Below, in pieces: positions 14,975 through 24,444 of a DNA stretch of 62,584 nt. The position numbers were made by a program, and so were the translations under genes. Numbering within the stretch: position 1 is the stretch's first letter; each line of letters starts with the position of its first letter. The DNA comes from Planctomycetota bacterium. GTDB taxonomy: Bacteria; Planctomycetota; Phycisphaerae; Sedimentisphaerales; Anaerobacaceae. Location of the stretch: NCBI GenBank assembly GCA_019456145.1, contig VRUL01000020.1, forward strand, positions 30,987-93,570. Direction: 5' to 3'. Below the pieces are notes generated by a model that did no database searches, had not been told where the DNA came from, and saw nothing but the letters and a program-made list of their open reading frames with translations.

Positions 14975-16711
14975 GTGGCAAAAAAACGCAGACATTTAGG
15001 TGAAATACTCTACAAAGCAGGGCTTGTAAAAAAACAGGCACTGATCGATGCCATTAAGACTTCAAAAGCCAATCATAAACGGCTTGGACAAGTATTGATC
15101 GAATCGGGTCTGCTCGACGAAGAAACTCTAACCAAGGCAATCGCCAGACAATTCGGATTAGAGTACGTAAGCATGGATAAGACTACCATCCCCCCTGAGA
15201 CATTAAAGCTTATACCGGAAGACGTTATCAAACGGCACAATGTTCTGCCGTTTGGCATGAATAACGGCAAGTTCAATCTGATTATCAGCGATCCACTGGA
15301 TTTAGACGCGATGGATGCCGTTCGGTTTCGCTTGAATACTGAATTGGCCTGCCGCGTTGCAAATCCTTCGAAAATTCGCACCTATATCCAGGAGTCGTTC
15401 GACACGAGAACAAAAGAAGATGATGACAAGTTAAAACACAGCATCGATGCCACTGCTGCTGAACTTGCCGAGTTCAGCGACGAGTTACAGACGGCGGCCC
15501 TTCGTGCCGAAGCGGCAGCAGATGGGGACGACGGTCCTATTGTCAGGCTGGTGAATCTCATAATAGATAGTGCCTACTATATGCGGGCCAGCGACATCCA
15601 TATCGAACCAATGACCGATAGAGTGCGCATACGATACCGTGTCGACGGAGTCTGCCTTGAAAAAGACAATATCCCCAAGAATATGCAGGCCCCCCTGACT
15701 ACCCGCCTGAAAATTTTATCCGGGATGGATATTGCCGAAAAAAGATTACCGCAGGACGGCCGAATTAAGCGTACGATTGGAGGCCAGAACATCGACTTTC
15801 GTGTTTCAGCTCTGCCGGGCTACCATGGTGAAAGTATAGTGTTGCGAATTTTACGCCCGGATGCGGTCAACATCGGTCTCCAGGCACTGGGTTTTGAACA
15901 GGATGATTTTGAGCGATTTGAGCGGATAATCAAAAGGCCCAATGGTATCTTTTTGGTTACAGGACCGACCGGAAGCGGTAAGACCACAACGCTCTATGCA
16001 GCATTACAGGCACTTAACAAGTCGGACACGAAAATTATTACAGTTGAGGACCCAGTAGAATACAACTTCGACGGGATGAATCAGGTCCAGGTAAAAGATG
16101 AAATCAATTTGACATTTGAAATAATACTTCGGGCAATGCTGCGCCAAGCTCCAAACATCATACTCGTCGGTGAAATTCGAGACGGTATTGTTGCAGATAT
16201 TGCAATTCAGGCGGCGCTCACGGGGCACCTGGTTTTCAGCACCCTGCACACCAATGATGCCGCCAGTGCGATTACCCGTCTAATAGATATGGGTGTTAAA
16301 CCGTTTCTCGTGGCCAGTGCAATACAAGCCATTATGGCGCAAAGACTTGTAAGAGTCATTTGCGCTAACTGCAAAGCGGTTGATGAAAATCCAGACATGC
16401 ACCATTTACGATTACTCAAGATTAGCCCGGAAGATATCGAAAAAAGTCCTATCTACAAGGGAACAGGATGCGACCAATGCCAGAACACCGGCTTCAAAGG
16501 CCGGCAAGCCATATTTGAGATGGTGGAAATGAACAACGAGTTGAGAGAATTGGCCTTTACAAAGGCGCCTTCTACTGAATTGAATAAGGCAGCGGTAGCA
16601 AGTGGAATGAGAACGTTGATGGAGGACGGCAAGATCAAAATATTCAAAGGAGTAACGACACCGGAGGAAGTGGCGAAAATAGCGCAGACAGAGGGAATTG
16701 TAATAGATTAG
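14975..16711 (+). CDS. pilB: PilB/GspE-type assembly ATPase (first copy)
   Basis: 578 aa, cytoplasmic hexameric ATPase that powers pilin or pseudopilin polymerisation. The N-terminal GspE_N domain begins RHLGEILYKAGL. Walker A GPTGSGKTTTLY is near 329; the Asp box is IITVEDPVEYN, Walker B IILVGEIRD and the His box TGHLVFSTLHT. The zinc-binding tetracysteine (CANC then CDQC) is near 461-500. GTG 14975 is the start. A second ATPase of the same type lies at 18202, so division of labour (type IV pilus versus type II secretion) is likely but not resolvable here. Confidence 0.95.
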   Translation: MAKKRRHLGEILYKAGLVKKQALIDAIKTSKANHKRLGQVLIESGLLDEETLTKAIARQFGLEYVSMDKTTIPPETLKLIPEDVIKRHNVLPFGMNNGKFNLIISDPLDLDAMDAVRFRLNTELACRVANPSKIRTYIQESFDTRTKEDDDKLKHSIDATAAELAEFSDELQTAALRAEAAADGDDGPIVRLVNLIIDSAYYMRASDIHIEPMTDRVRIRYRVDGVCLEKDNIPKNMQAPLTTRLKILSGMDIAEKRLPQDGRIKRTIGGQNIDFRVSALPGYHGESIVLRILRPDAVNIGLQALGFEQDDFERFERIIKRPNGIFLVTGPTGSGKTTTLYAALQALNKSDTKIITVEDPVEYNFDGMNQVQVKDEINLTFEIILRAMLRQAPNIILVGEIRDGIVADIAIQAALTGHLVFSTLHTNDAASAITRLIDMGVKPFLVASAIQAIMAQRLVRVICANCKAVDENPDMHHLRLLKISPEDIEKSPIYKGTGCDQCQNTGFKGRQAIFEMVEMNNELRELAFTKAPSTELNKAAVASGMRTLMEDGKIKIFKGVTTPEEVAKIAQTEGIVID

Positions 16712-16738
16712 TTTATAACAGTTCTTAAGGATTCTCAT

Positions 16739-17881
16739 ATGGCAACGGTTAATATGGACCGATTACTTCAGGCTTGTGTCTCAATGGGAGGCTCCGATAT
16801 ACATCTGACAGTTGGTCGACCCCCTGTATTGAGGTTAGACGGCCGACTCAGGTCGCTGGAAACCAAGGTGCTTGAGCCGGACGATACTGTAGCTTTAATG
16901 AAAAGCATCACGCCTGATCGAAATCAACAGGAACTTCAGGAGGAAGGTGGAACCGATTATGGTTTTGCCTTTGGTGATCAAGGAAGGTTTCGCGTCTCCA
17001 TTTTTCGACAAAAGGGTAATATCGCTTTGGTCCTGCGTCTTATCCCAACTAAAATCATGTCATTTGATGACATAGGCTTGCCCGATATTTGTGCCGCATT
17101 GTGCCGCAGGCCCAGAGGAATGTTTTTGGTTACAGGCCCAACCGGAAGCGGAAAAACCACAACCCTGGCAACTATGGTAAACTATATTAACGAGAACTTT
17201 GACCGTCATATTATTACCATCGAAGAGCCGATAGAATATTATCATCAACATAAAAAATCGATTATTAATCAGCGTGAAGTCGGTGTTGATGTTCCGAGTT
17301 TCGGAGAGGCGCTAAGACGAATTTTAAGAATGGACCCCGACGTAATCCTGGTAGGCGAGCTGCGCGACTTGGAAACCATCGAATCGGCTGTTAGAGCTGC
17401 TGAAACGGGCCATCTTGTCTTTAGTACGCTACACACTACAAGCGCCGCAGGAACGATTACAAGAATTATTGACGTTTTCCCTGTAAACCAGCAGGAGCAA
17501 ATTCGCATTCAGCTAAGCAGCAATTTGATAGCCGTCCTCAGTCAAGCCCTTTGTCCTTTAGCTACCGGCAAAGGAAGAGTTGCCGCCTATGAGTTTATGG
17601 TTGTAACTCCTGCTATCGCCAATCTTATCCGCGAGAACAAAACTTATCGAATCGATTCAAGCATTCAAACGGGCAAAAAATTGGGAATGCAGCTCCTTGA
17701 TGAGCACCTCTGGCAGCTTTATAACGCCGGCAAGATTTCCCTGGATGAAATGCTCGTACAGAGCCGTCAACCGGGAATGTTGCAGGATAAAGCCAAAGCC
17801 AAGATAGGCGCCGTAAAAGGAAAGAAAAAGCAGCCCGCAAAAAAGGAGTTGGAGGATATGGGGCAGATATTAAGAACATAA
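16739..17881 (+). CDS. pilT: PilT-family retraction ATPase
   Basis: 380 aa. Lacks the N-terminal GspE domain and zinc cysteines, as expected for PilT. Walker A GPTGSGKTTT near 133, IITIEEPIEYYH Asp box, VILVGELRD Walker B, HLVFSTLHTTSA His box, and the PilT-typical segment ANLIRENKTYRIDSSIQTG near 295. A Lys-rich tail (KGKKKQPAKKE) is unusual. Its presence argues that the locus makes a retractable type IV pilus, not only a secretion pseudopilus. It follows pilB by 27 bases and ends at a clear terminator. Confidence 0.94.
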   Translation: MATVNMDRLLQACVSMGGSDIHLTVGRPPVLRLDGRLRSLETKVLEPDDTVALMKSITPDRNQQELQEEGGTDYGFAFGDQGRFRVSIFRQKGNIALVLRLIPTKIMSFDDIGLPDICAALCRRPRGMFLVTGPTGSGKTTTLATMVNYINENFDRHIITIEEPIEYYHQHKKSIINQREVGVDVPSFGEALRRILRMDPDVILVGELRDLETIESAVRAAETGHLVFSTLHTTSAAGTITRIIDVFPVNQQEQIRIQLSSNLIAVLSQALCPLATGKGRVAAYEFMVVTPAIANLIRENKTYRIDSSIQTGKKLGMQLLDEHLWQLYNAGKISLDEMLVQSRQPGMLQDKAKAKIGAVKGKKKQPAKKELEDMGQILRT

Positions 17882-17909
17882 TTGCCTGCGGGCAAATCGG
17901 ATTTTACAC

Positions 17910-17949
17910 AATACCAGCAAGAAAAACAAACTTAGCTGGTATTTTTTTT
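17910..17949 (+). terminator. Rho-independent terminator after pilT
   Basis: Perfect 9-bp stem AATACCAGC (17910-17918) / GCTGGTATT (17935-17943) with a 16-base A-rich loop, followed by a run of T to 17949. Confidence 0.85.
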
Positions 17950-18138
17950 GTATCACGACTTCAAGTCAGCGAAATCGTCCTTATGGTTTCCTGGTGCGAT
18001 TCAGTTGATAAGATCAAAGGTAAATTGCAGCGGATTTGCGGATTCAGGACAAAATGCACGGTCAACAAGGTTAAAATGGGGTATGAGAATGGAGAGTAAG
18101 CGTAGTCCTAATAACCAGATGTCTATTCTGTAATTTAT
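17950..18138. other. Non-coding stretch between pilT terminator and pilB2 promoter
   Basis: I see no gene or clear RNA. One small frame (17948-18133) has no ribosome-binding site or recognisable sequence. Confidence 0.5.
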
Positions 18139-18167
18139 TTGTAAAGAAGACTTTAATGTTATATAAT
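18139..18167 (+). promoter_or_regulatory. Sigma-70-type promoter for the second pilB operon
   Basis: TTGTAA (18139-18144), 17-base spacer, TATAAT (18162-18167), 34 bases before ATG 18202. It separates the secretion/pseudopilin operon from the pilB-pilT pair. Confidence 0.75.
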
Positions 18168-18201
18168 GGAAGAAACCTGAAACTAAACTGATTATAGGGC
18201 A

Positions 18202-19974
18202 ATGACCGAGATGGCAAAAATCCAAACATCGCGCAAGCTCCCCCCAATCGATCAATTAAAAAGTAGAACTCTCGGTAGAATACTAATAAAAATGGGAGTT
18301 CTAACCAGAGAAAAGGTGCATGAGTGCCTAAAAAGTCAGAAACAGCGCAATGGGAATATGCAAATAGGTCAGATATTCCTTGAACTTGGCTTGATTGATG
18401 AAAAGCAACTGAACATTGCTCTTGCAGCCCAGCGGGGCATGGAATATGTAAACCTCAACGAAATTGACATTCCTCTTGATGTAGTCGATAAGGTGCCGGC
18501 CCAAATGGCCAAGACATATCATATTGTACCAACCCACTATAATAGAGAACGAAACGAATTGACCATCGTTCTGGACAATCCCGACAATTTCAGAGCAACT
18601 GATGACTTGAGCACTCTGATGGGTTTTAAAGTCACCGCGAAGGTGACCAATCCCAAAGCGGTAGAAAAAGCTCTGAAAAAGCATTATGAGACGCAGGAAG
18701 AAAATATCAACGAACTGATAAGCGAAATACAAGGTGACAGTTTCCTTGCGGAATTCGACGGCAGGAACCAAAGTATCGATTTGGATGAATTAAAGGAGCT
18801 GTCAGAGTCAAATCCTGTCAAAAAACTACTGAACCTGGTTCTGCTGCAGGCAATTCGCGATAAAGCTTCGGACATTCATTTTGAGCCGTTTGAAAACGAA
18901 TACAAGATGCGTTACCGCATTGACGGCGTGCTTTACGAAATGGTTCCGCCGCCGAAATACATCGCAGCGGCGCTTAGTTCGCGTATCAAAGTTATGGCCA
19001 ACCTGGATATTGCTGAGAGGCGGTTGCCGCAAGACGGTCGAATCTCACTGACGGTCCAGGGTAAGCCGGTGGATTTGCGTGTTAGTGTTTTACCTACGAT
19101 GTTCGGAGAAAGTGTTGTATTGCGTGTTCTCGATAGAAGTCAGGTCAGTTTTGATTTGGAAAAGCTTGGATTGAGGCAGCAAGACCGTGATTTAGTCCGC
19201 CAGCTTATTCGCAAACCCAATGGTATTATAATTGTTACCGGACCCACGGGATGTGGTAAGACTACTACCCTTTACTCGGCCATGAATGAGCTTAATACCA
19301 TTGAAGCGAAACTAATCACTACTGAAGACCCTGTAGAATATGACATTGATGGTTTGATTCAGGTTCAAATGAAACCAGAAATTGGACTGACATTCGCAAA
19401 ATGCCTCAGGAGTATACTTCGTCAGGACCCCGATATTATACTGGTCGGTGAGATTCGTGACCTTGAAACAGCGGAAATCGCAGCCCAGGCATCGCTGACG
19501 GGTCATGTGGTGTTCACCACACTGCACACAAACGATGCCCCGAGTTCGATAGCGCGACTTTTAGATTTGGGCGTTGAGCCGTTTCTTGTTACTGCTACGC
19601 TCGAAGGAATTATTGCTCAGCGATTGGTCAGAAAAATATGTGAAAAATGTAAAACACCATTCGAGCCAACCGAGGGTCAACTGTCGGAATTGGCCCTTAC
19701 CCCGGATGATATTAAGGGAAAGAAGTTTTATTACGGCCGGGGCTGCAACAAGTGTAATAATACCGGTTATAGAGGGCGAACGGGTATTTTTGAGATTATG
19801 ACGTTCAATGATGAAATGCGTGACTTGATCATGAACCAAGCTTCGACAAATGTGTTGCGTGCCGCCGGCCAAAAGGCCGGCATGAGACTGCTTCGTGATA
19901 ATGGCTTGGTTGCAATGTACGATGGAATTACCACTATAGATGAGATTGTAAAAGAAACATATACGGAAAGGTAA
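18202..19974 (+). CDS. gspE: PilB/GspE-type assembly ATPase (second copy)
   Basis: 590 aa. The GspE_N domain starts near SRTLGRILIKMGV. Walker A GPTGCGKTTTLYS near 347, LITTEDPVEYD, IILVGEIRD and GHVVFTTLHT follow, with zinc-type cysteines CEKC and CNKC near 480 and 515. Same family as the copy at 14975 but clearly diverged. Being upstream of the PilC/GspF platform gene and the pseudopilins, it is probably the motor of the pseudopilus assembled by this operon. ATG 18211 is an alternative start. Confidence 0.93.
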   Translation: MTEMAKIQTSRKLPPIDQLKSRTLGRILIKMGVLTREKVHECLKSQKQRNGNMQIGQIFLELGLIDEKQLNIALAAQRGMEYVNLNEIDIPLDVVDKVPAQMAKTYHIVPTHYNRERNELTIVLDNPDNFRATDDLSTLMGFKVTAKVTNPKAVEKALKKHYETQEENINELISEIQGDSFLAEFDGRNQSIDLDELKELSESNPVKKLLNLVLLQAIRDKASDIHFEPFENEYKMRYRIDGVLYEMVPPPKYIAAALSSRIKVMANLDIAERRLPQDGRISLTVQGKPVDLRVSVLPTMFGESVVLRVLDRSQVSFDLEKLGLRQQDRDLVRQLIRKPNGIIIVTGPTGCGKTTTLYSAMNELNTIEAKLITTEDPVEYDIDGLIQVQMKPEIGLTFAKCLRSILRQDPDIILVGEIRDLETAEIAAQASLTGHVVFTTLHTNDAPSSIARLLDLGVEPFLVTATLEGIIAQRLVRKICEKCKTPFEPTEGQLSELALTPDDIKGKKFYYGRGCNKCNNTGYRGRTGIFEIMTFNDEMRDLIMNQASTNVLRAAGQKAGMRLLRDNGLVAMYDGITTIDEIVKETYTER

Positions 19975-20082
19975 GTAATTATAAAACAAGAAGGACCAGT
20001 GTAGTTTTTCGGAATAGAAAACGGCTGTCAATAACCAGTTGATTATCTTATGCCGTTTTAAATTCCAAAGGAGGTATTCAGA

Positions 20083-21333
20083 ATGCCTGTTTTCAAATAT
20101 GAAGCGCTGGACTCGCAGGGCGTGGCTATAAAGAATGAAATAGAAGCCCTGAGTCAGAAAGAAGCGGTAAGCAAAATACGAAATATGGGTTATTTTCCCA
20201 CGAAGGTTAACGCTCGGGGTGCAGGCAAGAAAACGGCGGCAAAAGCCGCCGGAAGGCCCAAACGAAGACGAGGTGCCGGCGGCAAGGTCAGAATCAAATA
20301 TATAACACAGTTTGCAAGACAGCTTTCCACGCTGCAGGATGCCGGGCTGCCTATATTGCGTTCACTGCGGATTCTGCAGGAACAGCAAAAACCCGGAACA
20401 TTCAAAAAAGTAATTGGGTATGTGGGCGATGACATCGAGGGCGGTTCAACCCTCTCTGAAGCATTTGGTAGATTCCCAAGGGCTTTTGATCGGCTGTTTG
20501 TCAATATGGTGGCCGCCGGTGAGACCGGCGGCGTGCTTGACTTAATCCTGTCCCGTGTGGCTGACTTTATGGAAAAAGCACAAAAACTTAAAAGCCGGGT
20601 TAAAAGCGCAATGGTCTATCCTTGTGTGGTTTTGGGCGCGGCTTTCACTATTCTCTTGATGTTGATGTGGAAAGTAATACCGCAGTTTGAGACGGTACTA
20701 ACTGAAATGACGGGGGGTACTGAGCTGCCAAAGATAACGCAGGTGGTACTCGGAGTAGCTGCCTGGGTGGCGGAACAATATGGCTGGGTCATCCTGTTGG
20801 CAGCGCCATTTGTAATAATATTTGTGCTTAGATTTGTCAAGCAGTTTCGTATGGGCAGGGTTGTTCTGGATACTATCAAATTGAAACTGCCTGTGCTGGG
20901 CCAACTTAGCTCTAAAGTGTCTGTTACGCGTTGGACAAGAACATTGGGGACATTGATCGGCGCCGGTGTGCCAATCCTGGATGCCATTAACGTTACACGC
21001 GAGACAGCGGGGAACGAGGTCTTTGCCAATATGCTCGGCAATGTTCATAACTCAATCCGGCAGGGTGATACCTTTGCCGGTCCGTTACGGCAGTCTAAAA
21101 CCGTTGACCTTATTGTCTCCAACATGGTTGCCGTAGGCGAGGAAACAGGTGACTTAGATAAGATGCTTTTGAAAGTGGCCGAAAACTACGACGAGCAGGT
21201 TGACGTTCTGGTCGCCTCATTAATGTCCCTGCTTGAGCCGATTATGATTCTTGTGCTTGGCGGTGTTGTTATGCTTATTGTGCTGTCGATTTTCTTGCCG
21301 ATGATATCAATTATCACGAATTTAAGCGTCTGA
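20083..21333 (+). CDS. gspF: GspF/PilC inner-membrane platform protein
   Basis: 416 aa. Two GspF repeats, each with FARQLSTLQDAGLPILRSL-like and TRTLGTLIGAGVPILDAIN segments, and three membrane helices (near 180, 235 and 395). N-terminal MPVFKYEALDSQG is the family start. A basic linker (GRPKRRRGAGGK) is longer than usual. GspF anchors the ATPase to the inner membrane and organises pseudopilin insertion. AAAGGAGGT precedes ATG 20083. Confidence 0.95.
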   Translation: MPVFKYEALDSQGVAIKNEIEALSQKEAVSKIRNMGYFPTKVNARGAGKKTAAKAAGRPKRRRGAGGKVRIKYITQFARQLSTLQDAGLPILRSLRILQEQQKPGTFKKVIGYVGDDIEGGSTLSEAFGRFPRAFDRLFVNMVAAGETGGVLDLILSRVADFMEKAQKLKSRVKSAMVYPCVVLGAAFTILLMLMWKVIPQFETVLTEMTGGTELPKITQVVLGVAAWVAEQYGWVILLAAPFVIIFVLRFVKQFRMGRVVLDTIKLKLPVLGQLSSKVSVTRWTRTLGTLIGAGVPILDAINVTRETAGNEVFANMLGNVHNSIRQGDTFAGPLRQSKTVDLIVSNMVAVGEETGDLDKMLLKVAENYDEQVDVLVASLMSLLEPIMILVLGGVVMLIVLSIFLPMISIITNLSV

Positions 21334-21386
21334 TAGAGACTAAAGAAATAAATCGAGCGTTTAATTCAATAATCAAGGAGAATAAA

Positions 21387-22256
21387 GTGAAGCCAATTGC
21401 CAAACAATCCAACAACAAAACGGCGTTTACTATCGTAGAGCTGTTGACCGTTATGAGCATCATCATAATTCTCATGGGCCTGCTTGCGCCGGCGATGAAC
21501 AGAGTAAGGAACTTCGCCAGAAAAGTAAGCCAGAAAAACCAGTTTCACAGTATCGATGTTGCACTGGAGCTTTTTCGGTCTGAGTTCGATGGCTACCCGG
21601 ACTCCGGACGGCTGGACGTTTCTGGAGCATCTTACTGTGGTGCGATGAAGCTTGCTGAAGCTATGGTGGGTCAGGACTTGTTGGGTTATCATCCTGATTC
21701 ACGTTTCCTGGCTGATGGTTCGGACGGTTTGGCTACACCTACTCAACTATACATACCCGCTACTCTAAAAGCCAGAAAAGAGCATTATCTGCCGCTCGAG
21801 CAGGCCAATGCCTACAGGCTGAACGATATATATAGTAGTTTTGGTCCCTATACTTTTCCAAACAGATTTGTCCTGTGTGATGTTTATACTCGTGTAATGA
21901 ATATCAATACCGGAAAAAGGATTGGTATGCCCATACTTTACTACACGGCAAACACATCGCGTACCGCACATGACCTGGTGAATCCGAATAACAACCAAAA
22001 TATTTATGATTATACGGACAATCACGAGCTTGGAGTGCTTGGCAAGCCGTGGGATCCGCCGCCTCCTGCGGGGACAGGCGCGCCTCACACGCTTGTCAGT
22101 GACCCTACACAGTTCTATAAAAGTACCTGGAACGAAAAAGTTTCGACCGTATCGACTTTAAATAGGCCTTATAGGGTGGATTCTTATATCCTGCTTTCAG
22201 CAGGTTTTGATGGTGAATATGGTACGCCGGACGATATATTTAATTTCGGAGAATAG
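21387..22256 (+). CDS. Prepilin-type major pseudopilin-like protein (GspG-like) 1
   Basis: 289 aa starting at GTG with GGAG upstream. Short charged leader, then the prepilin cleavage region and helix FTIVELLTVMSIIIILMGLL with conserved Glu at +5. The C-terminal SAGFDGEYGTPDDI is the calcium-binding motif of GspG pseudopilins, in the form common in planctomycetes. The body is larger than enteric GspG (about 140 aa). Requires a prepilin peptidase, which is not in the window. Similar in layout to the protein at 23528 (shared YCG...KLAEA and LGYHP/MGFHP segments). Confidence 0.9.
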   Translation: MKPIAKQSNNKTAFTIVELLTVMSIIIILMGLLAPAMNRVRNFARKVSQKNQFHSIDVALELFRSEFDGYPDSGRLDVSGASYCGAMKLAEAMVGQDLLGYHPDSRFLADGSDGLATPTQLYIPATLKARKEHYLPLEQANAYRLNDIYSSFGPYTFPNRFVLCDVYTRVMNINTGKRIGMPILYYTANTSRTAHDLVNPNNNQNIYDYTDNHELGVLGKPWDPPPPAGTGAPHTLVSDPTQFYKSTWNEKVSTVSTLNRPYRVDSYILLSAGFDGEYGTPDDIFNFGE

Positions 22257-22295
22257 TTTGGAACTGATATGTACTTAGGGACAAAGAGGGCGGTG

Positions 22296-23498
22296 ATGAA
22301 CAAAGTGACGGTTTTGTCGGCAGTAATAATTATAGTTCTGGCCGGCAATAGCACGCAAGCTGGAGTTAGTTTGATGATGAACGGCAGTTTCGAAAGTGAT
22401 GGTGTTATAAATGACGTTGCAGTAGAGGCGCCTCGAAGATGGTGTGATGTCAATATCCCATCAGATAAATTTGGCGGATGGATAAATACATTTTGGAAGA
22501 CCCGCGGCGACTACTCGTTGAGCCTGTATTCGGGATTCGTGGAATTTACTGCAGGAGATATGGCAACAGTCTCTCAGCAGGTGTACCTCGCGGACGTTAA
22601 CCAGATTATTTTTGATTTAAGATTAAGTACTATAGCCGGTTACATGTGGGACCCAGGCAAACGCAGCGCACTTATATTGATTGATGGAGACGTGGTTTGG
22701 GATTCGGGCGACTGGGTGCCGGATGCAAGCGGTGAGTACCGAAACCAGATGGTTGATGTTAATGAAATATATAAAGATGAAAGTCCCCACACGCTCTCAT
22801 TAGCTATGAAATCCAATGTAAGTGAAACAGAATGGTTCTATCAGTTCCTGGCACAGTGGGATTTTATAAAATTCGATACGTATTGCGGGGGCTTTGGTTA
22901 TCTGGCGGAAGACCTCAACTACGACTGCTATGTCGATGAGCTCGACTTGAAATTGATGACTGGGCAATGGTTGGCCGAAGAGCTAAACCAGGAGTACGAC
23001 TTGTTCGATGACCAGGAGTTTATTATCAGTTTCCCTGACTTTGCGACGTTTTCATCGTATTGGCAGGATACTAACTGCCCGCAGACAGTTTCGTGCCGAG
23101 GCAGCGATTTTAACCGGAGCGGTGCTGTTGATTTTACAGATTTGATGATATTTGCTGACCACTGGCTCGGAGAGGTTGTTTTCCTGCTATCTGATTTAGC
23201 TGAGGATGACATGGTGAATTTCAAGGATTTTGCCGGCCTTGCCGGCAGATGGCGGGATAATACAGACTGGAGAAATTGGCAGGATGAGAACTGCTTTGAG
23301 TTAGAGTTGCCGGCTTCAGACCTGAATTATGACGGCATCGTCAATTTGCGCGACCTTGCAATTATAATTGGCGATTTGGGAAGCGAAGGGCCGTGCTTCA
23401 GAAGCGATATCGACGGTTCAGAAGTTGTTGACTATGGCGATTTTTCCCAAGTGATTGATGGATGGCTTTTGAAAAGCTGGCTGTATGGCGTCAAATGA
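22296..23498 (+). CDS. Exported protein with five dockerin-like calcium repeats
   Basis: About 400 aa. ATG 22296 begins a clean signal peptide (VTVLSAVIIIVLAG, cleavage after STQA); ATG 22269 would put extra charge ahead of it. The N-terminal domain (about 25-190) is beta-rich, carbohydrate-binding-like, with NGSFES at its start. The rest is five units of dockerin type: DLNYDCYVDELDLK, DFNRSGAVDFTDLM, DLAEDDMVNFKDF, DLNYDGIVNLRDL and DIDGSEVVDYGDF. A normal dockerin has two. It lies between two pseudopilin genes, so it may be a client or surface partner of the system. Confidence 0.75.
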   Translation: MNKVTVLSAVIIIVLAGNSTQAGVSLMMNGSFESDGVINDVAVEAPRRWCDVNIPSDKFGGWINTFWKTRGDYSLSLYSGFVEFTAGDMATVSQQVYLADVNQIIFDLRLSTIAGYMWDPGKRSALILIDGDVVWDSGDWVPDASGEYRNQMVDVNEIYKDESPHTLSLAMKSNVSETEWFYQFLAQWDFIKFDTYCGGFGYLAEDLNYDCYVDELDLKLMTGQWLAEELNQEYDLFDDQEFIISFPDFATFSSYWQDTNCPQTVSCRGSDFNRSGAVDFTDLMIFADHWLGEVVFLLSDLAEDDMVNFKDFAGLAGRWRDNTDWRNWQDENCFELELPASDLNYDGIVNLRDLAIIIGDLGSEGPCFRSDIDGSEVVDYGDFSQVIDGWLLKSWLYGVK

Positions 23499-23527
23499 AA
23501 TAATGAATTTATGAAAAGGAGATGGCT

Positions 23528-24409
23528 GTGAAGCGTGAAAAAACAGGCTTTACGCTTGTGGAGTTATTAACGGTTCTTGCGATAATTGCGATGCTGGTTG
23601 GGCTGCTTATCCCGTCGCTTACAATGATACGCAATACTGCAAAGGAGGCAAAGCAAAAGGCCCAGCTTACTCAGATTGGTCTTGCCCTGACGGCCTTTCG
23701 AAATGACTATGGTGACTATCCGCCGTCAAGCTGGCTGACCCCACCTGCGGGTGCGGGTGATTACTGTGGCGCACAAAAGCTTGCTGAGGCTCTTCTGGGC
23801 TGGGACCTGATGGGATTTCATCCAAAGTCAGCCTGGAGAGCGGACGGCTTTGATACGAGTGGTGGTGTGTTGTCGTATGATCCACCCAAGGGAAGAGACT
23901 TTGACGGCGATGGTGTTCCGGACACTTTAGACGAGAGAAAAGGGCCTTATCTGGAGCTTGCGACCACCAATGCATTTAGACTGGGTGATTTGTATACCGG
24001 GGGGGTAGGAACCGGACCGTTGGCTCCAAATACGTTCGTGATTTGCGATTCATTTGGCGTAAAAAAAGTAACCATTGCTCCAGGAGAAACAGCTAAGGCG
24101 GGTACCCCGATTCTCTATTACAGGGCAAACACATCCAGCAAGACTTTAGAACCACCAGCTACTCCTTTCCAGCGAATTTATAATGTCCGAGACAATATGC
24201 CGCTTACTACACAATTAACCAGTATTGTGGATGGCACTGCTCATAGACTTGGGCTCGCTGCGGGAAGCTATCAGTTTTTCTATAACTACATCCGAGATCC
24301 CAAAGTGACAAGACCCTGGCCCTACAGACCTGATTCGTACATATTGATTTCAGCAGGGGCCGACGGCCTGTACGGGACTGACGACGACATTCGCAACTTT
24401 GGAAACTAA
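23528..24409 (+). CDS. Prepilin-type major pseudopilin-like protein (GspG-like) 2
   Basis: About 293 aa. GTG 23528 is preferred over ATG 23522 because AAGGAG (23516-23521) is 6 bases from the GTG and abuts the ATG. The N-terminus GFTLVELLTVLAIIAMLVG is a textbook prepilin helix. C-terminal SAGADGLYGTDDDI is the GspG-type calcium loop. It is a paralogue of the protein at 21387, with the body differing mainly by inserted loops. Confidence 0.9.
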   Translation: MKREKTGFTLVELLTVLAIIAMLVGLLIPSLTMIRNTAKEAKQKAQLTQIGLALTAFRNDYGDYPPSSWLTPPAGAGDYCGAQKLAEALLGWDLMGFHPKSAWRADGFDTSGGVLSYDPPKGRDFDGDGVPDTLDERKGPYLELATTNAFRLGDLYTGGVGTGPLAPNTFVICDSFGVKKVTIAPGETAKAGTPILYYRANTSSKTLEPPATPFQRIYNVRDNMPLTTQLTSIVDGTAHRLGLAAGSYQFFYNYIRDPKVTRPWPYRPDSYILISAGADGLYGTDDDIRNFGN

Positions 24410-24444
24410 AATCCGCCCCATACTTTATTGAACAGGCTCGAGCT

